The position numbers were made by a program, and so were the translations under genes. Of a stretch of 39,011 nucleotides of DNA, positions 24,922 to 34,711 are shown one piece after another. How positions within the stretch are numbered: the stretch's first letter is position 1; every line of letters starts with the position of its first letter. The stretch covers positions 1 through 39,011 of the forward strand of contig JAFUWA010000018.1 of NCBI GenBank assembly GCA_017477355.1, in the 5' to 3' direction. The notes beneath the pieces are model-generated. The model saw nothing but the letters and a program-made list of their open reading frames with translations, searched no databases and was not told the origin of the DNA. This DNA is from Clostridia bacterium (GTDB lineage: Bacteria; Bacillota; Clostridia; TANB77; CAG-508).

Positions 24922-26244
24922 ATGGGAAGAATACTATTATTGTTATGTTTAATTTTGATAAATGCTTTTTTTGCAGCAGCGGAAATTGCATTTATTTCAT
25001 TGAATGATGCAAAAATAGATTATTTTGTGAAAGAAGGAAATAAAAAAGCAAAGAAAATTAAGAAAATGTTAGATAATCCAAGCAAATTCTTATCTACGAT
25101 TCAGATTGGAATTACATTTGCTGGATTTTTATCTAGTGCCTTTGCTAGTGAAACTTTTGCTTCTAGTCTAGCTCCAAAATTACATGCATTAGTGCCAAGT
25201 ATTGGAATGACAGCATGGAATAATATTGCAATTGTATTAATTACAATTATTTTATCTTATTTTACCTTAATTTTTGGAGAATTAGTTCCTAAAAGATTAG
25301 CGATGAAATATTATGAAAAGATTGCTTTTGGAAGTGTTGGAATTATTCGTTTTATTTCAATTATAGCCGCTCCTTTTGTAAAATTCTTAACATTTTCCAC
25401 TAATTTAGTTTCTAACATTTTTGGAATTTCTGAAAATGAAGAAGAAACTGTGACTGAAGAAGAAATTAGAATGATGGTCGATGTGGGAGAAGAAAAGGGA
25501 ACAATTGATAAAGAAGAAAGTCAAATGATTAATAATGTTTTTGAATTTGACGATAAATTTGTTTCTGAAATTATGGTTCCTAGAAACGATATTTATGCAT
25601 TAGATGAAGATATGACAATCTCACAAGTATTAGAGAAAATCACAAATGATAAAGAATTTAGATATAGTAGGATTCCTGTTTATAAAGAAAAAATTGATGA
25701 AATACGTGGAATTGTATATATTAAAGATATTTTAATGGGAGCAAAAGATAAGAGAATTAAAATTAAGAATTTGAAAAAGAAGGCTTATTTTATTCCTGAG
25801 ACAAAACCAATTAATGAGCTTTTTGAAGAGCTTCGCAAAAGTAGAAAACAAATTGCAATTGTCGTCGATGAATATGGTGGAACTTCTGGTTTAGTAACAA
25901 TGGAAGATATTCTAGAAGAGATTGTTGGTGAGATTTATGATGAATATGATTTAGTAGAGCTTCCTTATAAGCAAGTGGATGAAAATACTTATTTATTTAG
26001 TGGTGGTGTTTCTATTGATGATGTCCAAAAAGTTCTTGATATAAAAATTCCAGAAGGGGATTATGATACAATTTCTGGTTATTTAATTAATGAGTTAGGG
26101 AGACTTCCAGAAGAACATGAGAAAATTAATGTAGAAACAGAGAAAGTTATTTATAAGATTGAAAAAGTGAAAGATAGAAGAATTCTAAAGATTAGAGCGG
26201 AAAAGAAAGAAAAGGAAGAAATGGAAGAGGAAGAAAATGATTAA
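24922..26244 (+). CDS. CNNM/CorC-family membrane protein (DUF21-CBS-CorC_HlyC)
   Basis: ATG 24922 with GGAGG upstream is chosen; the earlier in-frame ATG lies inside the promoter -10. The 440-residue protein has an N-terminal DUF21 domain with about four membrane helices (up to about 190, INAFFAAAEIAFIS, FGELVPKRLAM). A CBS pair follows (VSEIMVPRNDIYAL, then EYGGTSGLVTMEDILEEIVGEIYDEYD), then a C-terminal CorC_HlyC domain (VDENTYLFSGGVSIDDV). Relatives handle Mg2+ or other divalent cations. Its end overlaps the next gene by 8 bases. Confidence 0.94.
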   Translation: MGRILLLLCLILINAFFAAAEIAFISLNDAKIDYFVKEGNKKAKKIKKMLDNPSKFLSTIQIGITFAGFLSSAFASETFASSLAPKLHALVPSIGMTAWNNIAIVLITIILSYFTLIFGELVPKRLAMKYYEKIAFGSVGIIRFISIIAAPFVKFLTFSTNLVSNIFGISENEEETVTEEEIRMMVDVGEEKGTIDKEESQMINNVFEFDDKFVSEIMVPRNDIYALDEDMTISQVLEKITNDKEFRYSRIPVYKEKIDEIRGIVYIKDILMGAKDKRIKIKNLKKKAYFIPETKPINELFEELRKSRKQIAIVVDEYGGTSGLVTMEDILEEIVGEIYDEYDLVELPYKQVDENTYLFSGGVSIDDVQKVLDIKIPEGDYDTISGYLINELGRLPEEHEKINVETEKVIYKIEKVKDRRILKIRAEKKEKEEMEEEEND

Positions 26245-27982
26245 GAAATTAGCTAAATCAATTAGAGAGTATAAGAAAGATACAATTCTTACGCCTACAT
26301 TTATGGTAGGCGAAGTTTTTATGGAAATGTTAATTCCATTTTTGCTAGGAAAATTAATTGATAAAGGAATTATTGAAGGGAATATTAAAATTATTTTGAT
26401 ATTAGGAGCAGTTCTAGTAGTAACTGCTCTACTTTCTTTGTTTTTTGGTGTGAGCGCTGGTAGAAGTGCTGCAAAGGCTAGTAGTGGATTTTCTAAAAAT
26501 TTAAGACAAGATATGTATGAAAAAGTACAAAAATTTTCTTTTTATAATATTGATAAATTTAGTACTTCTAGTATTGTTACTCGTCTAACAACAGATGTAA
26601 CTTATATTAAAGATGCTTTCATGTCTATGATAAGAGGAGCTGTAAGGAGTCCGTTAACAATTATCTTTTCTTTTATTATGGCATTTGTTGTAAATCCAAA
26701 GATTGCCTTGATTTTCTTGGCAGTTGCACCAATATTAGGATTTTTACTAATTTTAATTGCTAAGAAGGCACATCCTATTTTTGAAAGAGTATTTTATACA
26801 TATGATGACTTAAATAATGTTGTTCAAGAAAACGTAAAAGGAGTTAGGGTTGTAAAATCTTTTGTTCAAGAAGACTATGAAGTACAGAAATTTGAAAAAA
26901 TTTCTAATTCGATTTATCAAGATTTTTCAAAAGCAGAAGCAATTTTAGCATTTAATAACCCATTAATGCAATTCTTTATTTATTTGATTATTACATTATT
27001 GTCTTGGTTTGGTGCTAAATTTATTGTAGCGGGAAATATGACAACAGGAGAAATTACGAGTTTAATTACATATGCGATGTCAATTTTAAATTCTTTAATG
27101 ATGCTTTCTATGGTATTTGTTATGATTATTATCTCTGGGGAATCTGCTAAGCGTGTCGTTGAAATTCTAGATGAAGTGCCAGATATTGCGGATCCAGAGA
27201 ATCCAATTATGGAAGTGAAAGATGGAAGTATTGATTTTGAAAATGTTTCTTTTAGCTATGTAAAAGATGAGAATAAACTTTGCCTAAAAGATATTAATTT
27301 GAAAATTAAATCTGGAGAAACGATTGGAATTATTGGCGGAACAGGTAGCTCTAAAACAACTTTAATTAGTTTGATTTCAAGATTATATGATGTGACAAAG
27401 GGAGAATTAAGAGTTGGTGGAGAAAATGTAAAGAATTATAATTTAAAAGTACTAAGAGATCAAGTATCTGTTGTTTTGCAGAGAAACGAATTATTTACAG
27501 GAACAATTAAAGATAATTTAAGATGGGGCAATAAAAATGCATCAGATGAAGAATTAGTAGAAGCTTGTAAATTAGCGCAAGCAGATGACTTTATTCAAGG
27601 ATTCCCTGACAAATATGATACTTATATTGAGGAAGGTGGAACAAACGTATCTGGTGGTCAAAAGCAGAGACTATGTATTGCAAGGGCTCTGCTAAAGAAA
27701 CCTAAAATTTTAATCTTAGATGATTCAACATCTGCAGTTGATACAAAAACAGATAGCTTGATTAGAAAGTCATTTCGTGAAAAAATTCCTAATACAACTA
27801 AGATTATAATTGCGCAAAGAATTAGTTCTGTAGAAGATTGTGACAAAATATTAGTACTAGATCATGGAGAGATTAATGGACTTGGAACGCATGAGGAATT
27901 ATTAAAATCAAATGAAATTTATAGAGATGTTTATGAATCACAAATGAAAGGAGAAGAAGATGGCGAAGAAAAAACTAGATAA
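26237..27982 (+). CDS. ABC exporter half-transporter with degenerate ATP site
   Basis: The 581-residue product has six membrane helices (about 15-310) and a nucleotide-binding domain. The Walker A reads GGTGSSKTT, with Ser instead of the last Gly. The signature is VSGGQKQR. The Walker B is followed by Asp instead of the catalytic Glu (LILDDSTSAVD), and the switch is AQRIS instead of a His. This is the degenerate partner of a heterodimeric multidrug-type exporter. Its 3' end overlaps the partner gene by 23 bases. Confidence 0.93.
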   Translation: MIKKLAKSIREYKKDTILTPTFMVGEVFMEMLIPFLLGKLIDKGIIEGNIKIILILGAVLVVTALLSLFFGVSAGRSAAKASSGFSKNLRQDMYEKVQKFSFYNIDKFSTSSIVTRLTTDVTYIKDAFMSMIRGAVRSPLTIIFSFIMAFVVNPKIALIFLAVAPILGFLLILIAKKAHPIFERVFYTYDDLNNVVQENVKGVRVVKSFVQEDYEVQKFEKISNSIYQDFSKAEAILAFNNPLMQFFIYLIITLLSWFGAKFIVAGNMTTGEITSLITYAMSILNSLMMLSMVFVMIIISGESAKRVVEILDEVPDIADPENPIMEVKDGSIDFENVSFSYVKDENKLCLKDINLKIKSGETIGIIGGTGSSKTTLISLISRLYDVTKGELRVGGENVKNYNLKVLRDQVSVVLQRNELFTGTIKDNLRWGNKNASDEELVEACKLAQADDFIQGFPDKYDTYIEEGGTNVSGGQKQRLCIARALLKKPKILILDDSTSAVDTKTDSLIRKSFREKIPNTTKIIIAQRISSVEDCDKILVLDHGEINGLGTHEELLKSNEIYRDVYESQMKGEEDGEEKTR

Positions 27983-29832
27983 AAATACATTAAAAAGACT
28001 ATTTCAAAATTATATTTTTAAATATTATAAATTTAGATTTTTCCTTGTAATGATCCTTGTTATTATAAGTGCTTTATCTGGTGTTGCAAGTTCTCTTTTC
28101 ATTGAAAAATTAATTGATGATTATATTACTCCAATGCTTGGTGAAAGTAGTCCTAATTTTACACCTCTTTTAAAAGCATTAGCTGTAATGGCTTGTATTT
28201 ACATTATTGGAGTTGTTTCTAATTATATCTATCAAAGAATGATGTCTAGAATTGCTCAGCGGAACGTTAAAAGTGATTCGTGATGAAATGTTTGAAAAGA
28301 TGCAAAGACTTCCAGTTCGTTTTTATGATTCTCATACAAACGGAGAAATTATGAGCTATTACACAAATGATGTTGATACATTAACAGAACTTATTTCTCG
28401 TGGACTTCCTATGATTTTTAGAGTAGGAGTTACAATTATTTCAACATTTGTTGCAATGTGTGCGACAAGTCTTTATTTAACAGGACTTGTATTAGTAGTT
28501 TTATTTATTATGATGAAGGTTACTAAAAAAGTGGGTGGAAGAAGTGCAAATTATTTTATGCAACAACAAAAGTCTATTTCTAAAGTAGATGGATACATTG
28601 AAGAAATGATTAATGGCCAAAAAGTTGTTAAAGTATTTTCACATGAAGAAGAGGCAATAGAAGGGTTTAAGAAAATCAATGATCAACTTTGCGAAGATAT
28701 GACAAATGCTAATATTTATTCTAATGTTCTGGGACCAACACTTGCTAATATTGGAAATTTGCAGTTTGTTATGCTAGGGGTACTAGGAGGAATTCTTGCA
28801 ATCAATGGTGTAGGTGGTTTAACTGTTGGTATGATTGCTTCTTTCTTAAATTTGAGTAAAAATTTTACAATGCCAATTACACAACTTTCACATCAAATTA
28901 ATATTGTTGTCGTTGCTTTAGCTGGTGCAAAGAGAATATTTGGATTGTTAGATGAGGAGCAAGAAGTAGATGATGGATATGTTACTTTGGTAAATGCCCA
29001 AAAGAAGGAAGATGGCTCATTAGAAGAAGTAGAAGAATATACTGGAATGTGGGCTTGGAAATATCCGCATTCTGATGGAAGATTAGAATATATAGAGGTA
29101 AAAGGATATATAGAATTCAAAGATGTTGATTTCGCTTATCAAGAGGGTAAGACGATTTTACATGATATTAGTTTGTATGCAAAGCCTGGCCAAAAGATTG
29201 CATTTGTAGGGGCAACAGGAGCTGGTAAAACAACAATTACTAATTTGATTAATCGTTTTTATGATATTGAAGATGGAAAAATTCGTTATGATGGAATTAA
29301 TATCAATAAAATTAAAAAAGATGATTTAAGACGTTCTTTAGGAATGGTTTTACAAGATGTTAATTTGTTTACTGGAACGATTAGAGAAAATATTCGATAT
29401 GGAAATTTGAATGCAACAGATGAAGAAGTCATTGAAGCAGCTAAACTTGCAAATGCAGATAGTTTTATTCAAATGTTACCAAATGGATATGACACCAAAA
29501 TTGATGGTAATGGTGGCAGTTTATCACAAGGTCAAAAACAGTTGATTTCTATTGCAAGAGCTGCGATTAATAATCCGCCTGTTATGATATTGGATGAAGC
29601 AACTTCTAGTATTGATACAAGAACGGAAAAAATTGTTCAAGATGGAATGGATAAATTAATGGAAGGAAGAACAGTTTTTGTAATTGCGCATAGGCTTTCT
29701 ACTGTTAGGAACTCAAAGGCAATTATGGTCCTTGATCATGGAAGAATTATTGAACGTGGAAATCACAAAGAGTTAATCAATCAAAAAGGAGTTTATTATA
29801 AGCTTTATACAGGAGCATTTGAATTAGAATAG
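27960..29832 (+). CDS. ABC exporter half-transporter, catalytic subunit (read through a +1 shift at CGG)
   Basis: The joined protein has about 623 residues. The N-terminal membrane domain breaks at the in-frame CGG (28260-28262). Skipping C gives IAQ-GTLKVIRDEMFEKMQRLPVRFYDSHTNGEIMS, the conserved cytoplasmic coupling region of this exporter family with its Gly. The NBD is canonical: GATGAGKTT, SLSQGQKQ, MILDEATSSID with catalytic Glu, and AHRLS. An insertion of about 35 residues between membrane domain and NBD contains MWAWKYPHSDG, known in clostridial members. It pairs with the upstream degenerate subunit. Confidence 0.94.
28260..28262 (+). other. In-frame CGG, +1 frameshift site in the ABC exporter
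   Basis: The preceding codon is CAG. Skipping C gives GGA ACG TTA AAA, i.e. Gln-Gly-Thr-Leu-Lys, the conserved QGTL region. Frame 0 ends seven codons later. Confidence 0.92.
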
Positions 29833-29843
29833 AGGAGGAAAAA

Positions 29844-30578
29844 ATGAAATACGATTATATTAAAGAATTCACGCTACATTATAGTGAAATAGATAGTTCT
29901 GCACATTTTAGTTTGGTAAGTTGTTTAAATTATATTCAAAATATGTCAACAGAATATTTTGCTACAATGAAAACAGATAATTTTACATTGAGTACACAAA
30001 ATAATGCAGTTTGGGTTATTACAAAGACAAAGGTGAAGTTTATTAAAATTCCAGTTTGGAAAGATGAAATCAAAGTTCGAATTTATAGTGTTAAAATAAG
30101 TGCCATTAGATATAATGTTGAGATTTCTTTTGAAAATGCTGATGGTGAAATTGCTGTTATTGCTAAACAGGAGTATTGTGCAATGGATATCCAAACAAGA
30201 AAAGCTAGAAAGATTTCAACGGTTAGCTTTCCAAATGATTTGGAATGTGAGAAAGAAAAATATCCAGAAGACTATCGAAGGTTAAGAGAGGAATTAACAC
30301 TAGAGGAATTTGTATATTCTCAAAAGATTGCTTCACAAGATATTGATTTTAGTAAACATACGAATAATGTGGTATATGTAAGATACTTATTGAATATATT
30401 TTCATGTAATTTCTTAGAGAAGAATCCAATTCAAGATTTTGAAATTCATTATATTTCTGAATCAAAGGAAGGGCAAGATTTAGAGATATATAGAAGAAAT
30501 ATTTCTGAAAAAGAAGTTGAATTTTTGGTTAAATCTGGTGAAAAGGATATCACAAGAGCTTATATTACTTTTCAATAG
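29844..30578 (+). CDS. Acyl-ACP thioesterase
   Basis: The 244-residue product matches the bacterial FatA/FatB-like family with two hotdog domains. The first has FTLHYSEIDSSAHFSLVSCLNYIQNMSTEYF and WVITKTKVKFIKIPVW. The second has SQDIDFSKHTNNVVYVRYLLN, where Asp, His and Asn-containing residues form the catalytic part. It releases fatty acids from acyl carrier protein. An AGAGGAGG site precedes the ATG. It follows the exporter closely, probably in the same transcript. Confidence 0.92.
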   Translation: MKYDYIKEFTLHYSEIDSSAHFSLVSCLNYIQNMSTEYFATMKTDNFTLSTQNNAVWVITKTKVKFIKIPVWKDEIKVRIYSVKISAIRYNVEISFENADGEIAVIAKQEYCAMDIQTRKARKISTVSFPNDLECEKEKYPEDYRRLREELTLEEFVYSQKIASQDIDFSKHTNNVVYVRYLLNIFSCNFLEKNPIQDFEIHYISESKEGQDLEIYRRNISEKEVEFLVKSGEKDITRAYITFQ

Positions 30579-30592
30579 AATGGAGGCAATTT

Positions 30593-31355
30593 ATGAAGAA
30601 TCTTGAATTCTTGAGAAAAAATCCAATTGCACATCGTGGTCTTTGGAATAAAAAAGAGGAAATTCCTGAAAACTCAATTCCTGCTTTTGAAAAAGCACTT
30701 CAAGGAAATTATCCAATTGAGATAGATGTTCATTTGTTAGTAGATGGAACTGTTGTTGTTTTTCATGATGACAATTTGAATAGAATGACACGGATTGAAT
30801 AAAAAGATAAAAGATTGTGCATATGATGAAATTAAAAATTTAAAACTTCAAAATACAAAATATGGAATTCCAACTCTTCAAGAAGTTTTAGATTTAGTAA
30901 GCGGAAGAGTTCCTCTTTTAATTGAATTTAAATATGATAGAAAAGCTGGAGAAACAGAAAAAGCAACGATGGAACTTTTAAAAGAGTATAAAGGAGAATA
31001 TGCAATTCAAAGTTTTAGTACGAAATCTTTAATTTGGTTTAAAAATAATTATCCTGAAGTTCCAAGAGGTCAACTTGCCTCTGATTTTAAAAAGGAAAGA
31101 ATGATTTTTGTAAAGAGACTAATTTTAAAAAATGTTTATTTGAATTTTATAACAAAACCAGATTTTATTTCTTATGCGATTCATTCTTTTCCTAATAAAA
31201 GAGTACAATCTTTTATGGATAAAGGAAATTTGGTTTTGGGATGGACAGCAAGAACGAATCGAGATTTGGAAGAAGCTAAGAATCATTGCAATAACATCAT
31301 AGGAGAAAATTTTAAAAGCCTTGATATGACACTATTCGACAGCAATTTTAACTAA
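30593..31355 (+). CDS. Glycerophosphodiester phosphodiesterase (read through a +1 shift at CGG)
   Basis: The joined product has about 253 residues. The N-terminal part has the GDPD catalytic elements PIAHRGLWN, PENSIPAFEKAL, IEIDVH and VVFHDDNLNRMT. The frame breaks at CGG 30791-30793; skipping C gives RMT-GLNKKIKDCAYDEIKNLKL, the normal family continuation. The C-terminal part has PLLIEFKYDRKAGE and YAIQSFS and ends LGWTARTNRDLEEAK. It would hydrolyse glycerophosphodiesters to glycerol-3-phosphate and alcohol. No signal peptide is visible, so it acts in the cytoplasm. Last gene of the exporter-thioesterase run. Confidence 0.93.
30791..30793 (+). other. In-frame CGG, +1 frameshift site in the GDPD gene
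   Basis: The preceding codon is ACA. Skipping C gives GGA TTG AAT AAA AAG, i.e. the RMTG segment of Gram-positive GDPDs. Frame 0 meets TAA three codons after CGG. Confidence 0.92.
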
Positions 31356-31378
31356 TTGCAAAAATATTTCAAAAACTC

Positions 31379-31407
31379 TTGCAAAATAGAAAAAAGTGGT
31401 GTATAAT
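31379..31407 (+). promoter_or_regulatory. Promoter in the GDPD-pgi intergenic region
   Basis: TTGCAA (31379-31384), 17 bases, TATAAT (31402-31407). No gene starts within 200 bases, so it probably makes a noncoding transcript ending at 31546. Confidence 0.75.
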
Positions 31408-31413
31408 AATTTC

Positions 31414-31546
31414 ATCTAGGTAATTTAAAGATATTAATTCAAGAAATAAATTTATTCTAAAATATTATTTTGAATCAATTAATAAATGAAAAAAACTAAC
31501 GGTAAAAGGTAAATGGGAGAAGTACCTTTTGTGCGTTAGTTTTTTT
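31414..31546 (+). ncRNA. Candidate small noncoding RNA of about 130 nt
   Basis: A strong promoter and a strong two-part terminator hairpin enclose about 130 bases with no plausible ORF. The 5' half is very AT-rich. The 3' half has outer stem AAAAAAACTAACG/CGTTAGTTTTTT (31489-31501, 31534-31546) and inner stem AAAAGGTA/TACCTTTT enclosing a purine-rich loop AATGGGAGAAG (31512-31522), which could pair with a CU-rich target. It matches no RNA family I recognise. It could be an independent sRNA or a leader; ends are inferred. Confidence 0.5.
31489..31546 (+). terminator. Two-stem terminator of the candidate sRNA
   Basis: The outer 13-bp stem encloses an inner 8-bp stem, with a T-run at 31540-31546 forming the right arm. 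It can terminate the transcript from the 31379 promoter, and perhaps transcripts from GDPD. Confidence 0.8.
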
Positions 31547-31662
31547 ATTTTTCTGTTCTTTATGCTAAAATATTCGTTTTAGACAAAATCCAAAAATGTT
31601 AATTACATATTTTTAATAGATTTAAATTATCTAGAAATTTATCCAAAAAAGGAGGGAGGCTT

Positions 31663-31734
31663 ATAAGCAATATTAATCAATTAGTACACCTAGACTATTA
31701 TTTATACGTAAAGACCTTTAAAAATTTAATTTAA
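31663..31734 (+). other. Candidate mini-ORF after a strong ribosome site
   Basis: GGAGGGAGG at 31651-31659 is an almost perfect Shine-Dalgarno sequence with no annotated gene after it. The only frame at suitable distance begins with ATA at 31663 and runs 23 codons to TAA: ISNINQLVHLDYYLYVKTF and four more residues. No ATG, GTG or TTG is available in that frame. It is either a small protein with a rare start or a purine-rich RNA element. The transcript ends at the hairpin at 31750-31780. Confidence 0.3.
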
Positions 31735-31749
31735 AAACCGTTAGTTGAA

Positions 31750-31780
31750 AAAATACCGCTCTATTATTGAGCGGTATTTT
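31750..31780 (+). terminator. Terminator upstream of pgi
   Basis: Perfect 12-bp stem AAAATACCGCTC/GAGCGGTATTTT with a seven-base loop and T's at the 3' arm. It closes whatever is transcribed from the mini-ORF region. The 516-base gap 31356-31871 therefore holds an sRNA candidate, the mini-ORF candidate, two terminators and two promoters. Confidence 0.85.
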
Positions 31781-31830
31781 CATGTTATGGAAAAATTTAC
31801 AAAAAAATCATATATTTTTTTATTGCCTTG

Positions 31831-31839
31831 TGATATAAT
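31831..31839 (+). promoter_or_regulatory. Extended -10 promoter of pgi
   Basis: TGA-TATAAT (TGn extended -10; TATAAT at 31834-31839) without a good -35 box at the usual distance. It lies 33 bases before the pgi ATG, with AGGAGG at the ribosome site. Confidence 0.65.
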
Positions 31840-31871
31840 GACTTTGAAATTAAATTTCAGGAGGTTTAATT

Positions 31872-33173
31872 ATGATTAAATTTAATTATGAAAATTCAAG
31901 TATAAATGAAAGCACAATTGTAAAATATTCTAATGACGTTGTTAGAATTCACAATGAAATGAATGAAAAAGCAGGAGATGAAAAAGAGTTTTTAGGATGG
32001 CTAGAGCTTCCTACCAATTATGATAAAGAAGAATTTGAAAGAATAAAAAAAGCAGGAAAGAAAATACAAAATGATTCAGATGTTTTAGTAGTAATCGGAA
32101 TCGGAGGATCTTATTTAGGTGCTAGAGCAGTTATTGATAGTTTAACACATTCTTTTTATAATGCAATGCCAGAAAAGAAGAGAAAAACTCCACAAATAGT
32201 ATATGCAGGATGTAATTTAAGCCCAGTATATTTAAATGATTTATTAGAATTTGTAGAAGGAAAAGATATTTCTATTAATGTTATTTCTAAATCTGGAACG
32301 ACAACTGAACCAGCAATTGCTTTTAGAGTATTTAGAGAAGTATTAGAAACAAAATATGGTGCTGAAGAAGCTAGAAAACGTATTTATGTAACAACAGATA
32401 GAGAAAGAGGAGCATTAAAGACTTTAGCTGATAATGAAGGATATGAAACTTTTGTGATTCCTGATAACATTGGTGGAAGATATTCTGTTTTAACAGCAGT
32501 AGGACTTCTTCCAATTGCAGCTGCTGGGATTGATATTGACAAGTTAATGAAAGGTGCAAAAATTGCACAAGACAAATATGCAGATAGTGATGTAAAATAT
32601 AACGATTGCTATAAATATGCTGTTGTTAGAAATTTATTATATAATTCTAATAAGAAGATTGAAATTTTAGCCAATTATGAGCCTAAATTACATTATTTTA
32701 CAGAATGGTGGAAACAACTTTATGGAGAAAGTGAAGGAAAAGATTTAAAAGGAATTTTCCCAGCTGGTGTTGATTTAACAACAGATTTACATTCTATGGG
32801 ACAATATATCCAACAAGGTGAAAGACATCTAATGGAAACAGTTCTAAAAGTAAATAAAAATTCATCTGAGATTACAATTCAAGCAGATGCAGAAAACTTA
32901 GACGGATTAAATTATTTAACCGGAAAAACTTTGGGATATGTAAATTCTAAGGCTATGGAAGGAACAGTGCTTGCTCATGTTGGTGGAAATGTTCCAAACA
33001 TGATGATTGAGATTGATGAGCTTAACGAAGAAAATATGGGAGAATTAATTTATTTCTTCGAAAAAGCTTGCGCAATGAGCGGTAATTTACTTGGAGTAAA
33101 TCCATTTAACCAACCAGGTGTTGAAGAATATAAGAAGAATATGTTTCATTTACTAGAAAAACCAGGATACTAA
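31872..33173 (+). CDS. pgi: Glucose-6-phosphate isomerase
   Basis: The 433-residue product is of the short Gram-positive type. It has [36 protein letters not shown], the Pgi signature region [26 protein letters not shown], and near the end [16 protein letters not shown] with the catalytic Lys. The catalytic Glu lies in the QLYGESEGK region. It interconverts glucose-6-phosphate and fructose-6-phosphate in glycolysis. It is a single-gene unit with its own promoter and a palindromic terminator-repeat after it. Confidence 0.98.
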   Translation: MIKFNYENSSINESTIVKYSNDVVRIHNEMNEKAGDEKEFLGWLELPTNYDKEEFERIKKAGKKIQNDSDVLVVIGIGGSYLGARAVIDSLTHSFYNAMPEKKRKTPQIVYAGCNLSPVYLNDLLEFVEGKDISINVISKSGTTTEPAIAFRVFREVLETKYGAEEARKRIYVTTDRERGALKTLADNEGYETFVIPDNIGGRYSVLTAVGLLPIAAAGIDIDKLMKGAKIAQDKYADSDVKYNDCYKYAVVRNLLYNSNKKIEILANYEPKLHYFTEWWKQLYGESEGKDLKGIFPAGVDLTTDLHSMGQYIQQGERHLMETVLKVNKNSSEITIQADAENLDGLNYLTGKTLGYVNSKAMEGTVLAHVGGNVPNMMIEIDELNEENMGELIYFFEKACAMSGNLLGVNPFNQPGVEEYKKNMFHLLEKPGY

Positions 33174-33176
33174 AAT

Positions 33177-33250
33177 AAAAGAGGGAAATGGGGACGTACC
33201 ACTTTTCCCTCTTTTTTTGTGGGAAAAGTGATACGTCCCATTTTCTCTTT
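33177..33250. repeat. REP-like palindromic repeat, also terminator of pgi
   Basis: Two head-to-head copies of one unit: GGGACGTACCACTTTTCCC (33191-33209) and its near-complement GGGAAAAGTGATACGTCCC (33221-33239), with one mismatch and flanking homology out to AAAGAG/CTCTTT. A third copy stands at 35527-35545. The left half also forms AAAAGAGGGAAA/TTTCCCTCTTTT with a T-run, a good terminator for pgi. Confidence 0.8.
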
Positions 33251-33300
33251 TTTTGTAACGAAATTTGTGCTTGAAAGTCTAATAAGTAAAGGAGGTAAAA

Positions 33301-33801
33301 ATGCAGCAACCAGAAGAAATATATAAAGATAATTTTGATACCGTATTTAAATATTTATTTTGCTTGACTCGTGATGTGAATACCTCCGAAGAATTAACGC
33401 AAGAGACTTTTTATAGGGCACTAAAGAATATTAACAAATTCAAAGGAGAATCCAAACTTTCGACATGGCTTTGCCAAATTGCAAAAAATCTGTGGTATGA
33501 CGAACTAAAAAAACGAAAGTCCAAAGAAGTAAGTTTCGAAGAAAATTTTAATCTAGTTGAAGTAACTTCATCAAATGAGAATGTGGAAGATGAAGTTGTT
33601 TCTAAAGATAGTAAAATAAAACTTTTCGAAAAACTACAAAAACTGGACAGTACGACAAGAGAGGTAATTTATTTAAGAATTTCGGGAGATTTAAGTTTTA
33701 AAGAAATTGGAACGATTTTAAATAAAACAGAAAATTGGGCGAGAGTTACTTATTACAGAGGAAAGCAAAAATTAAAGGAGGTGGAGCAAAATGAAGAATA
33801 A
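33301..33801 (+). CDS. ECF-type RNA polymerase sigma factor
   Basis: The 166-residue product has sigma region 2 (FDTVFKYLFCLTRDVNTSEELTQETFYRALKNINKFKGESKLSTWLCQIAKNLWYDELKKRK, about residues 12-75) and region 4 (about 110-160, LDSTTREVIYLRISGDLSFKEIGTILNKTENWARVTYYRGKQKLKE). There is no region 1 or 3, as in ECF sigmas. Its stop overlaps the anti-sigma start by 11 bases. A strong AAAGGAGG site lies upstream. Confidence 0.95.
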   Translation: MQQPEEIYKDNFDTVFKYLFCLTRDVNTSEELTQETFYRALKNINKFKGESKLSTWLCQIAKNLWYDELKKRKSKEVSFEENFNLVEVTSSNENVEDEVVSKDSKIKLFEKLQKLDSTTREVIYLRISGDLSFKEIGTILNKTENWARVTYYRGKQKLKEVEQNEE

Positions 33802-34699
33802 TGAACACAAATTAGTACAAGATTTGTTTCCAAGTTATATTGACGGATTAACTACTTCAGAAACAAACGCTTATATCGAAGAGCATCTTGCAAATTGCGG
33901 AGAATGCCAAAAAGTTCTAGAAAATATGAAAACTAAAATCCAAGAAGAAAATCATACAGACTTAAATGATGCAAAAGTTAGATATGCAAAAAAGGTGAAT
34001 AAACGACTTAGAATTCTTAAAATTCTAATCTTAATTATCATTCTTGCAATTATTGTGTTTTTTGCAGATTTTTATAGAAAACTAATGATTTTGAAAAAAT
34101 TAGATCAATTAGGAAATCAATACTTGAATGAAAATAATTATATTATCACTAAGATAGGAAATGCTGATGCTGGATGGGAAATTGGATACCTAATGAGAGA
34201 ATATGTTAAGGGAGACAAAAGTTTGAAGGTTGGAACAACTTTCATCTTTAATTCAGTAGATAGAGATTTGTTTCCAGTTGTTTATTCAACCAAAACGTAT
34301 ATTGATGGATACGACTATCATCTACTAACTTATGATTCAGCTGGAAACATGGAAGATTATAGGAAAACAGGAGATGGAGGAAATGTTCCTCAAATTGAAA
34401 CTTTTTCTACGTTAAAAGAAAAGAATTTTTATGATGGATTATTTTATGAAAATAGATTTAAAACAGCAGCTATTTCCAAAATTAAAACAGTCACTTTTGA
34501 TGGTGTAGAATGTTATTCTATTGAATTCCAAAATCCAGACAATCATAAACTTACAAATACTGTTTATTTTGAAAAAGAAACAGGACTTTTGCGAAAAATG
34601 GGGAATGAAGAATATTATTATCAATTTAATATGGTAAATGATAAGGCACTCGAACTACCTGAAATTCCAGAAAAATTTTTAGAAGATGTGGAAGAATAG
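33791..34699 (+). CDS. Membrane-bound anti-sigma factor with zinc finger
   Basis: The 302-residue product begins with a zf-HC2 anti-sigma domain: LVQDLFPSYIDGLTTSETNAYIEEHLANCGECQKVL, where the H-x3-C-x2-C set binds zinc. One membrane helix follows (about 75-95). The extracytoplasmic part of about 200 residues contains VTFDGVECYSIEFQNP and TVYFEKETGLLRKMGN, resembling lipoprotein-type sensor domains. It should hold the ECF sigma at the membrane and release it on an outside signal. The next gene has a related outside domain. Confidence 0.9.
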   Translation: MKNNEHKLVQDLFPSYIDGLTTSETNAYIEEHLANCGECQKVLENMKTKIQEENHTDLNDAKVRYAKKVNKRLRILKILILIIILAIIVFFADFYRKLMILKKLDQLGNQYLNENNYIITKIGNADAGWEIGYLMREYVKGDKSLKVGTTFIFNSVDRDLFPVVYSTKTYIDGYDYHLLTYDSAGNMEDYRKTGDGGNVPQIETFSTLKEKNFYDGLFYENRFKTAAISKIKTVTFDGVECYSIEFQNPDNHKLTNTVYFEKETGLLRKMGNEEYYYQFNMVNDKALELPEIPEKFLEDVEE

Positions 34700-34711
34700 A
34701 GGTGATGGCTT

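Noticed and set aside
31640..31740. Resemblance of the region to antisense rRNA ends
   Set aside because: Only short AT-rich words match; no stretch long enough to support it.
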